Source of the DNA: Azonexus sp.
GTDB lineage: Bacteria > Pseudomonadota > Gammaproteobacteria > Burkholderiales > Rhodocyclaceae
Length of the DNA: 64,000 bases
Direction: 5' to 3'
Assembly: GCA_017983755.1 (NCBI GenBank)
Contig: JAGOAU010000006.1
Location: forward strand, 1 to 64,000
The notes beneath the pieces were generated by a model. The model was given only the letters and a program-made list of their open reading frames with translations, made no database searches and was not told the origin of the DNA. The translations under genes were made by a program, and so were the position numbers. Within the stretch, counting starts at the first letter, position 1, and each line of letters begins with the position of its first letter. This document shows, one piece after another, positions 41,654 to 51,136 of this stretch.

Positions 41654-42385
41654 ATGCCACGTCGACCACGCATTAAATTAGCCGGGATGCCGCAACACAT
41701 CGTGCAGCGCGGCATCAATCGGGAGCCATGTTTCTTCGCCGAGGAGGATTACCACGTCTACCTTCACTGGCTGGAGAAAGCGGCCATCGATTGGCACTGT
41801 CAGATTCATGCCTATGCACTGATGACCAATCATGTGCATCTGCTGGTGACGCCGGAAACCGAGACTGGAATCGCCAAGCTCATGCAGGCCATCGGGCGGC
41901 GCTATGTGCAGTACGTCAACCGTTTCTACCGCCGCACCGGCAGCCTCTGGGAAGGCCGTTACAAATCCAGCGTCATCGAGGCAGAAAGCTACCTCATAAC
42001 CTGTATGCGCTATATCGAACTCAATCCGGTTCGTGCCGGGATGGTACAAGACCCCAGCCTGTATCGATGGAGCAGTTATCGGCATAACGGATTGGGTCAT
42101 TCCGATCCACGTATCACCCCGCACCCGGTATTTCTGGCCATCGACATCGACGGTGCCGAGCGGCAATCGGCCTACAGGGCTCTTTTTCGCAGCGAACTGG
42201 ATGAAGAGGCAATCGCCGACATTCGACTTGCTCTTTCACAGGGGCAACCATTGGGGCATGGCCACTTCAGTGCGCAGATTTGTGCAGCGACCGGGGTCAG
42301 GCACTCACAAAAACGGCGGGGCAGACCATCTGGTAGCGTTGATCGAACTGCCGACACCGGATCTCAATCCGAATTTGGATTCTGA
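41654..42385 (+). CDS. REP-associated-type tyrosine transposase (Y1_Tnp/IS200-like)
   Basis: 243 residues. MPRRPRIKLAGMPQHIVQRG is the typical RAYT start. The HUH metal motif is in ALMTNHVHLLVTP near residue 60 and the nucleophilic Tyr is in CMRYIELNPVRAGM near residue 118. LWEGRYKSS and a basic KRRGRPS tail complete the family pattern. These single-copy transposases are associated with dispersed palindromic REP elements rather than with terminal inverted repeats. It appears intact. Confidence 0.88.
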   Translation: MPRRPRIKLAGMPQHIVQRGINREPCFFAEEDYHVYLHWLEKAAIDWHCQIHAYALMTNHVHLLVTPETETGIAKLMQAIGRRYVQYVNRFYRRTGSLWEGRYKSSVIEAESYLITCMRYIELNPVRAGMVQDPSLYRWSSYRHNGLGHSDPRITPHPVFLAIDIDGAERQSAYRALFRSELDEEAIADIRLALSQGQPLGHGHFSAQICAATGVRHSQKRRGRPSGSVDRTADTGSQSEFGF

Positions 42386-42434
42386 GCAGAACGGATGATT
42401 GCCCTGCCGACCGGTTGTCGCCTCCAGGTTCGGC

Positions 42435-43190
42435 TCAGAAATTGTTTCGCCAGCCGCGGATGGCCGCGAAAATGGCCACCTGGGAGGTGTCGACCGCAGC
42501 ATGCGCCAGCGCAGCTTCGATCACGGCCGGTTCGCTGCAGCGCAGAAACGGATTGGTCGCCTTTTCCTCGCCCAGTGTCGAGGGAACGGAAGAACGCCCG
42601 GCGGCGCGCAGCGCAGCGACCCGCTCGCCCCGCGCGCGCAGCGCCGCGTTGCCTGGTTCGACCGCCAGGGCGAAGCGCAGATTGGCTTCCGTGTATTCAT
42701 GCGCGCAGTAGACCAAGGTGTCGTCTGGTAGCGCCGCCAGGCGGCCCAGCGAGGCGCTCATCTGGGCCGGCGTGCCCTCGAACAGGCGGCCGCAGCCGGC
42801 GCCGAACAGGGTATCGCCGCAAAACAGCATGCCCGGAACGTAATAGGCGATATGCCCCAGCGTATGACCGCCGACCGGCAGCACCGCGACGCGCTCCCCG
42901 AGAATGTCGATCGTCTCGCCCCCCGACAGAGGGTCGGTACAGCCTGTGATAGACTCTTCAGCCGGTCCGAACACTCGGGGATGCCAGCGTTCGACGAGTT
43001 CGGCGACACCTCCCTGATGGTCGGCATGGTGGTGAGTGATCAGGATGGTTTCAAGGCGCAGTTGCAGCGCTTCCAGCCGCGCCATGACCGGTGCGGCATC
43101 GCCGGGATCGACCACGGCCGCCCGGCCGTCGCGGACCAGCAGCCAGATGTAATTGTCCTTGAATGCGGGAATGAGCAAAATTTCGAACAT
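42435..43190 (-). CDS. gloB: hydroxyacylglutathione hydrolase (glyoxalase II)
   Basis: 251 residues, metallo-beta-lactamase fold: ITHHHADHQGG (zinc ligands, near residue 53), VGGHTLGHIAYY near 109, LFCGDTLFGAGCGRLFEG near 125 and VYCAHEYTEANLRFAL near 163. It hydrolyses S-lactoylglutathione in methylglyoxal detoxification. The start MFEILLIPAFKDNY is standard. It is divergent from the yafS-like gene. Confidence 0.95.
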   Translation of the reverse strand: MFEILLIPAFKDNYIWLLVRDGRAAVVDPGDAAPVMARLEALQLRLETILITHHHADHQGGVAELVERWHPRVFGPAEESITGCTDPLSGGETIDILGERVAVLPVGGHTLGHIAYYVPGMLFCGDTLFGAGCGRLFEGTPAQMSASLGRLAALPDDTLVYCAHEYTEANLRFALAVEPGNAALRARGERVAALRAAGRSSVPSTLGEEKATNPFLRCSEPAVIEAALAHAAVDTSQVAIFAAIRGWRNNF

Positions 43191-43218
43191 GCCGGAACTA
43201 TCGAGCGAAGGTCGACGG

Positions 43219-43935
43219 ATGTCAATTCCGGGCCTTGCAGACTGGCTGGGCACGGCGCAGGGACAATACGTGCTGGACTGGGAAGCGAGCCGCACCGATG
43301 CCGCGGTCGCCGACGTCTTCGGTTTCAATGCGCTCCAGCTCGGCCTGCCGCATCACGACTTCCTGCGTGCCAACCGCATCCCGATGCGCCAGAAAGCAGG
43401 CGAAAGCGGCCCCGTCGATGTCCTCTGCGACCTCACCGCATTGCCGTTCGCGGCGCACAGCACCGACCTCGTCGTGCTGCCGCATGTGCTTGAATTCACC
43501 GCCGACCCGCACCAGATCCTGCGCGAGATCGAGCGCATCCTGATTCCCGAGGGCCAGCTGATCGTCCTCGGTTTCAATCCGCTGTCGCTGTGGGGGCTGC
43601 GCAACCGCCTCGAACGGCGCGGCAGCTTTCCCTGGCACGGCAACTACCTCTCGCTCCTGCGGCTCAAGGACTGGCTGAAACTGCTCGGTTTCGAGGTCGA
43701 CCGCGGCATCGTCGGCTGCCGCGTTCCCCCATGGGAGCAAAAGACCTGGCTGCGGCGCTGGCGGTTCATGGAAACCGCTGACGAACACTGGTGGGGCTTT
43801 CCCGGCGGCGTCTATCAATTGCGCGCCATCAAGCGCACCCATGCCATGCGCCTGATTACGCCGCAGTGGCGCAAGAACGCCGTCGGCAGCAAGGCGCTGC
43901 GGCCGGTCGCGCAAAAGGAAAACCATGGCCACTGA
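43219..43935 (+). CDS. SAM-dependent methyltransferase (YafS-like)
   Basis: 238 residues, class I methyltransferase of the Methyltransf_11 type: [20 protein letters not shown] and [20 protein letters not shown]. Motif I is poorly conserved. I start at 43219 (GAAGG 7 bp upstream); the ATG at 43189 would overlap the gloB start. The order gloB, yafS, rnhA, dnaQ is the one seen in E. coli. Substrate unknown. Confidence 0.85.
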   Translation: MSIPGLADWLGTAQGQYVLDWEASRTDAAVADVFGFNALQLGLPHHDFLRANRIPMRQKAGESGPVDVLCDLTALPFAAHSTDLVVLPHVLEFTADPHQILREIERILIPEGQLIVLGFNPLSLWGLRNRLERRGSFPWHGNYLSLLRLKDWLKLLGFEVDRGIVGCRVPPWEQKTWLRRWRFMETADEHWWGFPGGVYQLRAIKRTHAMRLITPQWRKNAVGSKALRPVAQKENHGH

Positions 43936-44383
43936 AGAACACGTGGAAATCTTTACCGACGGCGCCTGCAAGGGCAACCCCGGCCCCGGCGGCTGGGGCG
44001 CCATCCTGCGTCTCGGCGCGCACGAGAAGGAGCTGTGGGGCGGCGAAAGCGAAACGACCAACAACCGCATGGAACTGACCGCCGCCATTCGCGCCCTGGA
44101 AGCGCTGAAGCGCCCGGTCGGCGGCCGCGTGTATACCGATTCGCAATATGTCCTGAAGGGCATCAGCGAATGGATTCACGGCTGGAAGCGCAACGGCTGG
44201 AAAACCGCCGCAAAGCAGCCGGTGAAGAACGCCGACCTCTGGCAGCAGCTCGACGCACTGCGCGCGCCGCACCGACTCGAATGGATCTGGGTCAAGGGCC
44301 ATGCCGGCCACCCGGAAAACGAACGCGCCGACGCCCTGGCCAACCGCGGCATCGACGAACTGAACAACAAGGACGCCGCATGA
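43925..44383 (+). CDS. rnhA: ribonuclease HI
   Basis: 152 residues with all four catalytic acids visible: [16 protein letters not shown] (Asp near 10), NRMELTAAI (Glu near 48), [11 protein letters not shown] (Asp near 70) and [12 protein letters not shown] (Asp near 134). It removes RNA from RNA-DNA hybrids. Its start overlaps the end of the yafS-like gene by 11 bp; its stop overlaps the dnaQ ATG. Confidence 0.96.
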   Translation: MATEEHVEIFTDGACKGNPGPGGWGAILRLGAHEKELWGGESETTNNRMELTAAIRALEALKRPVGGRVYTDSQYVLKGISEWIHGWKRNGWKTAAKQPVKNADLWQQLDALRAPHRLEWIWVKGHAGHPENERADALANRGIDELNNKDAA

Positions 44384-45099
44384 GACAGATCGTTCTCGAC
44401 ACCGAAACCACCGGCCTCGACCCGCGTCACGGCCACCGCATCATCGAAGTCGCCTGCATCGAGATGGAGAACCGCCGTCTGACCGGGCGCCATCTGCACA
44501 AATACATCAACCCGGAGCGGGAAATCGACGAAGGCGCCCAGGCGGTGCATGGCATCACCCTGGAATTCCTCGCCGACAAACCCAAGTTCACGGACATCGT
44601 CGATGAGTTCCTCGACTTCATTAACGGCGCCGAACTGATCATCCACAACGCCCCCTTCGACCTCGGCTTCCTCAATGCCGAACTGCTTCGCCTCGACCGC
44701 GTGCCGGTCGAAACCGTGTGCAATGGCGTGACCGACACCCTGCGCATGGCCAAGGATCTGCACCCCGGCAAGCGCAACAGCCTGGACGCGCTGTGCGAAC
44801 GCTACGAGATCGACAATTCGCAGCGCACGCTGCACGGCGCCCTGCTCGACACCGAACTGCTGGCCGAAGTCTTCCTGGCGATGACGCGCGGCCAGAACAC
44901 CCTGATGATCGAACCCGATGCCGCGCCGCGGGTCCAGACCGGCAAAGGCGGCGCGCCCGTCGAACGCAAGCCGCTGCTGGTGCGCCGCGCCAGCGAAGAG
45001 GAAATCGCCGACCACCAGCGGGTGCTGGCCGCCATCGACAAGGAAACCAAAGGCGGCTGCCTCTGGCTGGCCGCCGAAAGCCAATCACCGGCTGCGTAG
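44380..45099 (+). CDS. dnaQ: DNA polymerase III epsilon subunit (3'-5' proofreading exonuclease)
   Basis: 239 residues, DEDDh exonuclease: [11 protein letters not shown] (Exo I), [17 protein letters not shown] (Exo II) and [15 protein letters not shown] (Exo III with the catalytic His). The C-terminal 60 residues form the alpha-subunit-binding tail. It proofreads replication. The ATG is in an ATGA overlap with rnhA. Confidence 0.96.
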   Translation: MRQIVLDTETTGLDPRHGHRIIEVACIEMENRRLTGRHLHKYINPEREIDEGAQAVHGITLEFLADKPKFTDIVDEFLDFINGAELIIHNAPFDLGFLNAELLRLDRVPVETVCNGVTDTLRMAKDLHPGKRNSLDALCERYEIDNSQRTLHGALLDTELLAEVFLAMTRGQNTLMIEPDAAPRVQTGKGGAPVERKPLLVRRASEEEIADHQRVLAAIDKETKGGCLWLAAESQSPAA

Positions 45100-45116
45100 C
45101 AATCGGGCTTTGGCAC

Positions 45117-45132
45117 CGGGCCGCAGCCCGGA
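45117..45132 (+). terminator. hairpin between convergent dnaQ and UPF0324 gene
   Basis: CCGGGC-CGCA-GCCCGG, a 6-bp stem 18 bp after the dnaQ stop; no U-tract. Confidence 0.35.
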
Positions 45133-45137
45133 TCGCC

Positions 45138-46139
45138 TCAGCGCATCAGCAGCAGGCCACCGAGGATCAGTCCGGCCAGAAACACCGTGTCGACCGCCAG
45201 CATCAGCACCGGCCGCCAGCCAAGACTGGCCAGTTGCTGCAGCGAGGTCTTGACCCCGAGCGCGGCGATGGCCACGACCAGGCACCAGCGCGACAGGTGG
45301 GATGCGGCGTCGGTCACCGGCTTGGGAATGATGCCGAGGCTGTTGATCACGACCAGGATGGCGAAGCCGATCAGGAAGCCGGGCAGCAGCGGCGGGCGGG
45401 TGCCGCCCTCGCCGCGCGTGCGGAAGACCAGCGAGAAGACGAGCACCACCGGCAGCAGCATGGCGACGCGCAGCAGCTTGACGAAGGTCGCGCCATCGCC
45501 GACTTCCGGCGAGATCATGTAGCCGGCGGCGACGACCTGGGCAACGTCGTGGATCGTCCCGCCAAGGAAGACCGAGGCGGCGCCGGGGTCAAGATCGAGG
45601 GCGCGGGCAATGGCCGGGTAGGCGATCATCGCCACCGTCGACAGGGTCGTGACGCCGACCACGGTGAACAGCGTGAACCGCTGGTTTTCCTCGTTCTTCG
45701 GCATCACCGCGGAGATCGCCAGCGCCGCCGAGGCGCCGCAGATGGCGACGGCGCCGCCGGTGAGCAGGCCCTCGGTCTTCGGCCGGCCGAGCAGGCGGCC
45801 GACCAGCGCACCGAAGAGGATGGTCAGCACGACGCCGCCGATCACCATCATGATCGGCACCGCGCCCAGCCCCGAGATCTGCTCGGCGGTGATGCGAGCG
45901 CCAAGCAGCGCGACGCCGAAGCGCAGGATCTGGCGCGACGCGAATTCGATGCCGGCCTTGACCTTCTCGCCGTTGGCGGCAAAGTTGAAGGCCATGCCGA
46001 AGAACAGCGCGTAGAGCAGCTGGGGGCCGCCCTGGTGTTCGGCGACGAAGGTCGCCGCCATGGCGATGGTGATCGCAGTCAATACGCCGGGCCAGATCAC
46101 CGGCCAAGCGGGCAGCTGCAGGGTGTGGGCGAGTCTCAT
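45138..46139 (-). CDS. UPF0324 (YeiH family) membrane transporter
   Basis: 333 residues with about ten membrane helices and the family motifs LLGARITAEQI, GGAVAICGASAALAISA and LGGTIHDVAQVVAAGY. Members are annotated as putative sulfate exporters, but evidence is thin. It lies 10 bp after the MMPL exporter gene, so it is likely co-transcribed with the envelope cluster upstream, an unusual partner for this family. Confidence 0.87.
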   Translation of the reverse strand: MRLAHTLQLPAWPVIWPGVLTAITIAMAATFVAEHQGGPQLLYALFFGMAFNFAANGEKVKAGIEFASRQILRFGVALLGARITAEQISGLGAVPIMMVIGGVVLTILFGALVGRLLGRPKTEGLLTGGAVAICGASAALAISAVMPKNEENQRFTLFTVVGVTTLSTVAMIAYPAIARALDLDPGAASVFLGGTIHDVAQVVAAGYMISPEVGDGATFVKLLRVAMLLPVVLVFSLVFRTRGEGGTRPPLLPGFLIGFAILVVINSLGIIPKPVTDAASHLSRWCLVVAIAALGVKTSLQQLASLGWRPVLMLAVDTVFLAGLILGGLLLMR

Positions 46140-46149
46140 GCCGTGCCCC

Positions 46150-48585
46150 TCAGCGGCCGAAACCGCGGGCCTGCGCCGGCGTCTTCAGCAGGAAGTGGGA
46201 GAGCGCCGGGATCAGGATCAGCGCGCCGATCATGTTCCACAGGAACATGAAGGTGAGCAGGATGCCCATGTCGGCCTGGAACTTGATCGGCGACCAGGCC
46301 CAGGTGACGACGCCGGCCGCCAGAGTCACACCGACCAGGGCGACGACCTTGCCGACGAACTGGATCGAGCGCTTGTAGGCGACGGCCAGCGATGCCCCGG
46401 CACGCTGCTGCGCCAGCTGGATGCTCAACAGGTAGAGGGCGTAATCGACGCCGATGCCGACCCCCAGCGCGATGACCGGCAGGGTCGCCACCTTGACACC
46501 GATGCCGAGCATGACCATCAGGGCTTCGCAGAGAATGGACGTCAGGATCAGCGGCACGATGGCGACGACGACCGCGCGCCAGTTGCGGAAGGTGATGAAG
46601 CAGAGGGCGATGACCGCGAGATAGACATAGATCAGCATCTCGGTCCATGCCTTCTTGACGACGATGTTGGTCGCCGCCTCGATCCCGGCATTGCCGGCGG
46701 CGAGCAGGAACTGGCGCTCCGGCGTCGAATGCTCCTCGGCGAAGCGGGCCGACTCGGCGACCACGCGGTCCAGCGTTTCCGCCCGGTGGTCACTCAGGTA
46801 GGCGATCACCGGCATCACCGAACAGTCGTTGTTGAACAGATCGGGGTTATTCACCGACGCCTGCTGCGCGCCATAGTTCAGGATGTCCTGATTGCGCGCC
46901 AGGGTCAGCCACTTCGGGCTGCCCTCGTTGGAGCCGGCGGTGATCTGGCGCACCGCGTTGCCGAGAAAGACCGTCGTCTGGACGCCGGGCAGCTGCTGCA
47001 GGCCCCAGGCCAGGCGATCGGCCTCGACCAGGGTCTGGTAGTTGAGGCAGCCTTCGGCCGCCGTCTTGACGATGACCGCGAACTGGTCGCTCGACAGCGA
47101 GTAGCTGCCGGAAATATAGGCATTGTCGCGGTTGTAGCGCGAGTCGGCGCGCAGTTCCGGCGCCCCCTGTTCGAGATCGCCGATCTTCAGCTGCAGGCTG
47201 ACGACAAATCCGGCGACCGCCAGGAGCAACGCCACGATGATGGCGCCCAAGGCCCAGCGCCGCTCGGTAAAACGCTCGAGTCCGCGCCACAGGGCGGCGA
47301 AGCCGCCGCGGCCGTCATCCGATTCGGCGCGCAGGCTGCGCTCGGCCGCTGCCGTGCTGACGCCGGTATAGGAAAGGAGGACCGGCAGCAGGATCAGGTT
47401 GGTGAAGATCAGCACCGCAACGCCGAGGCTGGCGGTCAGCGCCAGATCCTTGATGACCGGGATGTCGATCACCATCAGCACGGCGAAGCCGACGGCATCG
47501 GCGAGCAGCGCCGTCATGCCGGCGAGGAACAGGCGGCGGAAGGTGTAGCGGGCGGCGACCAGGCGGTGCGTGCCGCGGCCGATGTCCTGCATGATGCCGT
47601 TCATCTTCTGCGCCCCGTGCGAGACGCCGATGGCGAAGATCAGGAAGGGGACGAGGATCGAGAACGGATCGAGCTCGAAGCCGAACAGCGCGACCAGCCC
47701 GAGCTGCCAGACGACGGCGACCACCGAGCAGGCGATGACCAGCGCCGTGCTGCGCAGGCAGCGGGTGTAGAGATAGATGATGGCGATGGCGATGGCGGCG
47801 GCGATGGCGAAGAAGGTCATCACCTTGGCCAGGCCGTCGATCAGGTCGCCGACCAGCTTGGCGAAGCCGATCATGTGGATGCGCACGCCCGGCGCGCCGT
47901 CCTTGGCGGCACTTTCAAAGCGGTCGCGGATGTTCTCCTCGAGGGCGGCGGACAGCGCACGGTAGTCGATCGCCGCGCCGGTCGTCGGATCCTTGTCGAG
48001 CAGCGGGACGACGAGCATGCTCGACTTGAAGTCGTTGCCGACGAAGCGGCCGACGATGCCGGAGCGGGCGATGTTGAGACGTAGCTGCTCGGTGGCCTTG
48101 GGCGAGCCGTCGTACGAATCGGGCATCACCGGGCCGCCCTGGAAGCCCTCCTCGGTAATCTCGGTCCAGCGCACCGACGGCGTCCACAGCGATTTCAGCC
48201 AGGCGCGGTCGACGCCCGGAGTAAGGAACAATTCGTCGTTGATCTTGCGCAGCGTATCCTGGTACTTCGGATCGAAGATGTCGCCGTCGGTGTTCTCGAC
48301 AACGATGCGCAGCACGTTGCCAAGACCGCGCAGCTCGGCGCGGTTGTCGAGGTAGTTCTTGATGTAGGGCTGGCCCTGCGGAATCATCTTCTCGAAGCTG
48401 GCATTCAGCGTCAGCCGGGTGGCCGCCCCGAACAGGAGCACCAAGGTGACCAGTACGCAGGCGATGACGACGGTCAGGCGGTTGTTGAAGATCGCCCGTT
48501 CGAGGGCGGTCCCCGAGTTGGGATTGAAGTCGGTCAGGGTCCGCACGATCGGCATGCGGTCCATGAGGTCTGTGGCTACGGCCAT
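46150..48585 (-). CDS. RND superfamily (MMPL-type) exporter
   Basis: 811 residues with two homologous halves, each one membrane helix, a large periplasmic loop and five more helices. Seen: VVIACVLVTLVLLFGAATRL (helix 1), FAIGVSHGAQKMNGIM, VTFRNWRAVVVAIVPLILTS-like segments and GVGIGVDYALYLLSIQLAQ in the second half. No membrane-fusion or outer-membrane partner is encoded next to it, as in MMPL lipid and hydrophobe exporters. The YCF48-like protein upstream is its constant companion in such clusters. Substrate unknown. Confidence 0.88.
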   Translation of the reverse strand: MAVATDLMDRMPIVRTLTDFNPNSGTALERAIFNNRLTVVIACVLVTLVLLFGAATRLTLNASFEKMIPQGQPYIKNYLDNRAELRGLGNVLRIVVENTDGDIFDPKYQDTLRKINDELFLTPGVDRAWLKSLWTPSVRWTEITEEGFQGGPVMPDSYDGSPKATEQLRLNIARSGIVGRFVGNDFKSSMLVVPLLDKDPTTGAAIDYRALSAALEENIRDRFESAAKDGAPGVRIHMIGFAKLVGDLIDGLAKVMTFFAIAAAIAIAIIYLYTRCLRSTALVIACSVVAVVWQLGLVALFGFELDPFSILVPFLIFAIGVSHGAQKMNGIMQDIGRGTHRLVAARYTFRRLFLAGMTALLADAVGFAVLMVIDIPVIKDLALTASLGVAVLIFTNLILLPVLLSYTGVSTAAAERSLRAESDDGRGGFAALWRGLERFTERRWALGAIIVALLLAVAGFVVSLQLKIGDLEQGAPELRADSRYNRDNAYISGSYSLSSDQFAVIVKTAAEGCLNYQTLVEADRLAWGLQQLPGVQTTVFLGNAVRQITAGSNEGSPKWLTLARNQDILNYGAQQASVNNPDLFNNDCSVMPVIAYLSDHRAETLDRVVAESARFAEEHSTPERQFLLAAGNAGIEAATNIVVKKAWTEMLIYVYLAVIALCFITFRNWRAVVVAIVPLILTSILCEALMVMLGIGVKVATLPVIALGVGIGVDYALYLLSIQLAQQRAGASLAVAYKRSIQFVGKVVALVGVTLAAGVVTWAWSPIKFQADMGILLTFMFLWNMIGALILIPALSHFLLKTPAQARGFGR

Positions 48586-48637
48586 CGCTGGGTTCTCCTG
48601 TCTCTGCTTTTTAAGTTTTGGTTTTGCTTCTGCTTGC

Positions 48638-49714
48638 TTACTGGATGGCCTGCGTGCGGACGCCGCGGGCGCCGACCATCACGGCGCCTTCACGGCCCAG
48701 GCAGGCGACCGCCGAGGCCGGGCTGGCCTGCTCGACCTTGACCGGGCGGAAGCTGGCGCCGGCGTCGTCGCTGACCAGCACGCGGCCGGCCTGGCTGACG
48801 AGGACGAGGCGCTTGTCGCCACAGTTGGCGGCGCCGGTGATGCCGTCCTGCAGGCCGGTCTCGACCTTTTTCCAGGTTTTGCCGCCATCGCTGCTGCGGA
48901 AGGCATTGCCGCGCAGGCCGTGCACCAAGACCGCGCCGGCGTCGCCGGCAAGGCCGAAGAAACTGCCCTTGTAGCCGGTATCGAGCGCGACGAAGCGGTT
49001 GCCGCCGGCATCGAGCTTCAGCACGGTGCCCTGCTCGCCGGCGATGTAGAGCGCGCCGCCGACCTGGCGGATTGCGTAGAGGTGCAGGCGTGACGGGTTC
49101 TCGGTGCGGTGGAACCACGGCTCCCAGGTCTTGCCGCCATCGGCAGTGCGAAAGATCTGGTTGAAGGCGCCGACGATAAAGCCGTTGTTTTCGTCGGCGA
49201 ACCAGACGTCGAGGAAGGCGTTCTCTGCCCCCTGGGCGCCGATGCGCTTCGTTTCTTCAACCAGCGCTGCGGCGCTGTCGGCCGGGCCGAGGGCACCCTT
49301 GGCGGCCTGGGCCGCGTAGTAGCTTGCCATCAGTTCGCCGGCGCTGCGCCCGTCGAGCTGGCGTGTCCAGGTGGCGCCGCTGTCGGCGCTGTGCAGTACG
49401 ATGCCGTCGTGGCCGACCGCCCAGCCTCTGGCCGGCGTCGGGAAGTAGACCGCCACGAGGTCGGAGCTGACCGGCACCTTCGCCTGCGTCCAGGTCTTGC
49501 CGCCATCGTCGGAAAGGACGATGTGGCCGCGCTGACCGACGGCGACGATGCGCTGTCCGGCATTGGCGACGCCGTTGAGCAGCGACTTCGCCGCGAAGGC
49601 GCTGTCGCGCGCCGGGGTGTCGAGCACGTCGCGGTAGCTCGCGGCGGCGGAGGCTGCCAGCGGCAGCGTCAGAACGAGCGCGACGAGCGGAGGAACGATC
49701 TTCCGGAAAGTCAT
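48638..49714 (-). CDS. YCF48/BNR-like periplasmic beta-propeller protein
   Basis: 358 residues: a signal peptide (MTFRKIVPPLVALVLTLPLA, ending SAAA), then repeated Asp-box blades such as LSDDGGKTWTQA, HSADSGATWTRQ, RTADGGKTWEPW and RSSDGGKTWKKV. This resembles HCF136/YCF48-type assembly factors. I start at 49714; an in-frame ATG 15 codons earlier lies beyond the terminator region. It precedes the exporter gene by 52 bp and probably supports it in the periplasm. Confidence 0.86.
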   Translation of the reverse strand: MTFRKIVPPLVALVLTLPLAASAAASYRDVLDTPARDSAFAAKSLLNGVANAGQRIVAVGQRGHIVLSDDGGKTWTQAKVPVSSDLVAVYFPTPARGWAVGHDGIVLHSADSGATWTRQLDGRSAGELMASYYAAQAAKGALGPADSAAALVEETKRIGAQGAENAFLDVWFADENNGFIVGAFNQIFRTADGGKTWEPWFHRTENPSRLHLYAIRQVGGALYIAGEQGTVLKLDAGGNRFVALDTGYKGSFFGLAGDAGAVLVHGLRGNAFRSSDGGKTWKKVETGLQDGITGAANCGDKRLVLVSQAGRVLVSDDAGASFRPVKVEQASPASAVACLGREGAVMVGARGVRTQAIQ

Positions 49715-49728
49715 GGCTTGCCTTGTCG

Positions 49729-49765
49729 AAAAAAGGGCCGGTTGCGGGGTCGACCGCAACCGGCC
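49729..49765 (-). terminator. terminator of the DUF1302-DUF1329 unit, built from the dispersed repeat
   Basis: GGCCGGTTGCGG / CCGCAACCGGCC, a 12-bp perfect stem with a 6-nt loop GGTCGA; on the minus strand it is followed by CTTTTTT. The stem arms are two inverted halves of the TTGCGGTCGACC repeat (copy 4). It lies 14 bp after the DUF1329 stop. Confidence 0.88.
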
Positions 49766-49778
49766 TGGTGGGGAGGAA

Positions 49779-51125
49779 TTACCGGATGCCGGCGCCGGCC
49801 AGCGCGTCGGGCGACCAGTCGCGCTCGGAAGCCGGCTTGCCCTGGCGGACGCCGCCGGTTTCGGCGGTGTAGCCGGACAGCGAGTAGGAACCGGCGATCA
49901 GGTCATACAGGCCATGCATGTCGGCCCACGGCGCCGATGCCTCGTAGCTCGGGGTCTGATAGGCGAAGCCGGCACGGAACAGCTGGCCGCGCGCGTCATA
50001 CTGGTCGGAGGCCAGGATGGTCCAGGAGTCCTCATCGATATAGAAGGTGCGCTTGCTGTAGATGTGGCGCTTGCCCTCGCGCAGCTTGGCCTCGACGACC
50101 CAGACGCGGTGCAGTTCCCAGCGGACCTGGTCCGGATTGATGAACTTCGGCTTCAGCAGGTCGTCCTTGTTGGAGGCGAAGGCCATGCGGTAGGTGTTGT
50201 ACGGGACGTACATTTCCTTCTTGCCGACCAGATTGAAGTCGAAGCGGTCCATCGAGCCGAGGAACAGGAAGACGTCGTCGAAGGTCGAGGTGCCGCCGGT
50301 GCCCGGGTTCGGGGTATCGAAGGCGAAATCCGGGGCGATCTTGACGCGGCGCTGACCGGGCAGGTACTGCCAGGCACGGCGGTCGCTGGTCGCGTAGTCG
50401 AGCGGATCGATGATCATCATCGCCTCGCCGGCACGGCGGGCCGGGCCGGTGTAGGTGATGCGCTGCTTGTAGGAAACGCCCGAATCGGCCTTGCTGCTAT
50501 CCCAGTACGGATATTCCTGGACGATCGAACCTTCGGTCGACACGGACGGACGGCCCGAGGCGTCGATGTTCCAGTTGCGGTACTTGACGTTGTAGGCGAC
50601 GCCCTGGAAGCGGACGAGATGGTTCCACATCACTTCGTAGCCGGTCTTGGGGATCGGGAACGGGATGCCGGCATGGCAGCCTTCCATCGAGCGGCCGCCG
50701 TTGGTGGTCTTGGCGCTGGCCGCGCACTTGGCGGTATTGTCGGCCACCCACTTCGGATAGGCGACGCTGCGCTGGGTCGGGTAGACGTCGATCCGGTAGT
50801 CCGGATTCTTCTTCATCAGCGCCTTGGTGCCCTCGGTCAGCTTGTCGCCGTATTTGTCCATGTTCTTGGCGTCGACCGCGAACAGGGGCTTGTCGGCTGC
50901 AAAGGGATCAGGCCGCAGGCCATCGCCGGCCTTGTACTCGGCCGGTGCCTTGGTCAGGCCGCCGGCGTAGGCGGGGATCGAGCCGTCCTTGTTGCCGGCC
51001 TTTTCGGCGCCGGTGGCGGTCAGGGTGGTGCCGAGCTGCTTCGCCTCGTCGGCGCTGACACCGGCCAGGGCGGCGCCGGAAGCGGACGCCAGGGCGGCGA
51101 TCAGGATGGTTTTCTGGAATCGCAT
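49779..51125 (-). CDS. DUF1329 outer-membrane-associated protein
   Basis: 448 residues with a signal peptide (MRFQKTILIAALASASGAALAG split at ALAG). The body is the DUF1329 family, thought to have a LolA/LolB-like fold: GDGLRPDPFAADKPLF, WNHLVRFQGVAYN, RRAWQYLPGQRRVKIAPDF and RTFYIDEDSWTILASDQYD. It is found next to DUF1302 proteins in many hydrophobic-substrate degraders. Function is not established; lipid or hydrophobe handling at the outer membrane is the usual guess. It lies 11 bp after the DUF1302 gene. Confidence 0.9.
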   Translation of the reverse strand: MRFQKTILIAALASASGAALAGVSADEAKQLGTTLTATGAEKAGNKDGSIPAYAGGLTKAPAEYKAGDGLRPDPFAADKPLFAVDAKNMDKYGDKLTEGTKALMKKNPDYRIDVYPTQRSVAYPKWVADNTAKCAASAKTTNGGRSMEGCHAGIPFPIPKTGYEVMWNHLVRFQGVAYNVKYRNWNIDASGRPSVSTEGSIVQEYPYWDSSKADSGVSYKQRITYTGPARRAGEAMMIIDPLDYATSDRRAWQYLPGQRRVKIAPDFAFDTPNPGTGGTSTFDDVFLFLGSMDRFDFNLVGKKEMYVPYNTYRMAFASNKDDLLKPKFINPDQVRWELHRVWVVEAKLREGKRHIYSKRTFYIDEDSWTILASDQYDARGQLFRAGFAYQTPSYEASAPWADMHGLYDLIAGSYSLSGYTAETGGVRQGKPASERDWSPDALAGAGIR

Positions 51126-51136
51126 GGGTTGTCTCC

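Larger units (their letters stand above)
40611..42385 (+). mobile_element. island: inverted-repeat-bounded AT-rich cassette plus Y1 transposase
   Basis: CTGACCCCTTTAG (40611-40623) is repeated in inverse orientation as TTAAAGGGGTCAG (41617-41629), 12 of 13 matching. Between them lie AT-rich, poorly codon-adapted genes, the outer two of which look cut off at the repeats. The right repeat abuts the leader of a Y1/RAYT transposase gene (41654-42385). I infer a mobilised cassette; the exact ends are uncertain. Confidence 0.55.

Noticed and set aside
42293-42302. GGGGTCAGGC as a third copy of the island repeat
   Set aside because: Only eight bases match and it lies in the transposase coding sequence.
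46060-48084. Long plus-strand frame opposite the MMPL exporter
   Set aside because: Asp/Arg/Gln-rich shadow of a clear membrane protein gene.
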